From positions 1-64,000 of the forward strand of contig CAVSMM010000009.1 in the NCBI GenBank assembly GCA_963729165.1: a DNA stretch of 64,000 bases, in the 5' to 3' direction. The DNA comes from JACCZX01 sp963729165 (GTDB lineage: Bacteria; Pseudomonadota; Gammaproteobacteria; Burkholderiales; Burkholderiaceae_F). A program made the translations under genes and the position numbers. Below, in pieces: positions 63,249 through 64,000 of the stretch (the first letter of the stretch is position 1; every line of letters begins with the position of its first letter). The notes below the pieces were generated by a model. It was not told the DNA's origin and ran no database searches. It saw nothing but the letters and a program-made list of their open reading frames with translations.

Positions 63249-64000
63249 CTAGGCGGCCTGAGCCAACTTTGCTGTTGGTGCTTCCGCCAAGTAGGCCATC
63301 GCGGCGTCGACGCCCCCGGCACGGTGCGGAATGCCGGCGAGCTTCAATCCCATTTCTACGCCGGCCAACGTGCCGCATAACATCAACTCGTTGAAGTAGC
63401 CCAGATGTCCGATGCGAAAGATCTTTCCGGTCACCTTGCCGAGTCCCTGACCGAGCGACATGTTGAATCGTTCGAGGACGATCTTGCGAAACTTATCGGC
63501 GCTGTGCCCGTCCGGCACTATCAGTGCGGTCAACGCCGAGCTGTATTCGGCCGGATTGACGCACAGGATCTCGAGTCCCCAGGCGCGCGCTGCGCGCCGC
63601 GTCGCTTCAGCCAGACGATCGTGCCGCGCGAAGACGTTAGGCAGGCCTTCGGCGAACAGCATCTCAAGCGCTTCATGCAGCCCGTACAGCAAATTGGTCG
63701 CGGGTGTGTAGGGAAAGTAACCGGTCGCGTTGGACGCGATCATCTCGCTCCACTCCCAGTACGAGCGCGGCAACTTCGCATGCTCGGACGCCGCTAACGC
63801 CTTTGCGCTGATCGCGTTGAACGAAAGTCCCGGCGGCAGCATCAAGCCCTTTTGCGAGCCGCCGATCGTGACATCAACGCCCCATTCGTCGTGCCGGTAA
63901 TCGATCGATCCGAGCGACGAAATGGTGTCGACCAGCAACAGCGCCGGATGTCCGGAGCGATCGATCGCCGCGCGAATCGGCGCTATCGGTGTTGTCACTC
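63249..64000 (-). CDS. Alanine/serine-glyoxylate aminotransferase family protein, 5-prime partial
   Basis: This is the C-terminal 250 or so residues of a fold type I PLP enzyme; the start lies beyond the right edge of the window. The strand before the PLP aspartate and the Lys region read ALLLVDTISSLGSIDYRHDE and VDVTIGGSQKGLMLPPG, with the PLP lysine in SQKGL. Then YFPYTPATNLLYGLHEALEM and FRIGHLGYFNELM are typical of serine-glyoxylate or alanine-glyoxylate aminotransferases. A role in C2 or photorespiratory-like carbon metabolism is likely. Confidence 0.85.
   Translation of the reverse strand, partial: VTTPIAPIRAAIDRSGHPALLLVDTISSLGSIDYRHDEWGVDVTIGGSQKGLMLPPGLSFNAISAKALAASEHAKLPRSYWEWSEMIASNATGYFPYTPATNLLYGLHEALEMLFAEGLPNVFARHDRLAEATRRAARAWGLEILCVNPAEYSSALTALIVPDGHSADKFRKIVLERFNMSLGQGLGKVTGKIFRIGHLGYFNELMLCGTLAGVEMGLKLAGIPHRAGGVDAAMAYLAEAPTAKLAQAA

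Overview
The window looks like a chromosomal segment of a GC-rich soil or freshwater betaproteobacterium, probably of the Burkholderiales. The basis is five Bug-type (TctC-like) periplasmic receptors, one complete TctCBA tripartite tricarboxylate transporter, two PEP-CTERM proteins, a DUF1615 lipoprotein, and a dense set of CoA-transferase and enoyl-CoA hydratase genes for small organic acids. No rRNA, tRNA, CRISPR array, prophage or replication origin was seen.

Layout: 1-10.2 kb is gene-poor accessory DNA with degenerate intergenic repeats, a complete IS30-family element (1041-2269) inserted in one of those repeats, an IS30 fragment (9252-9752), small secreted proteins, a PEP-CTERM protein and a large DUF255 protein. 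10.2-15.2 kb holds an organic-acid cluster (SMP-30 lactonase, Asp/Glu-racemase-like protein, GntR regulator, beta-decarboxylating dehydrogenase, Bug receptor, small monooxygenase). 15.5-21.8 kb holds PhoD phosphatase, a PNPOx-like/CMD gene pair divergent from a LysR regulator, a second PEP-CTERM protein and a SHOCT protein. 22-23.3 kb encodes nitrile hydratase alpha and beta. 24.3-29.3 kb is a tctCBA-CoA transferase-enoyl-CoA hydratase operon. 29.4-38.9 kb has further Bug receptors, a hydroxyacid dehydrogenase, class II aldolase, a second beta-decarboxylating dehydrogenase, an MDR oxidoreductase, tcuAB (tricarballylate oxidation) and an amino-acid binding protein. 39-50 kb is housekeeping and stress (DUF1615, TerB, OmpA, MetE-like, FolE, nuclease, SodC, threonine-dehydratase-like, CysK, a YeeE/rhodanese sulfur operon, M23 peptidase, secreted PCMT). 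50-57 kb has an aldo-keto reductase followed by three paralogous PASTA membrane proteins with an unknown cytoplasmic protein among them and a flavodoxin-like reductase. 57-64 kb has an esterase, GMC oxidoreductase, EF-hand protein and a second CoA transferase/hydratase/Bug module next to a glyoxylate aminotransferase.

The best candidate for something new is the PASTA cluster at 51.1-55.8 kb. It encodes three type I membrane proteins with an invariant Cys-x16-Cys N-terminal motif, one to four PASTA repeats, a single membrane span and tails that carry no kinase. The first pair arose by an old tandem duplication that also copied the end of the neighbouring aldo-keto reductase gene.

Caveat: about 40 single-base frame breaks, nearly all +1 insertions, interrupt otherwise well conserved genes, mostly after 35 kb. 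Moving to the next frame restores family motifs each time, so most are probably sequencing or consensus errors. I annotate those genes as full spans with the break positions stated.
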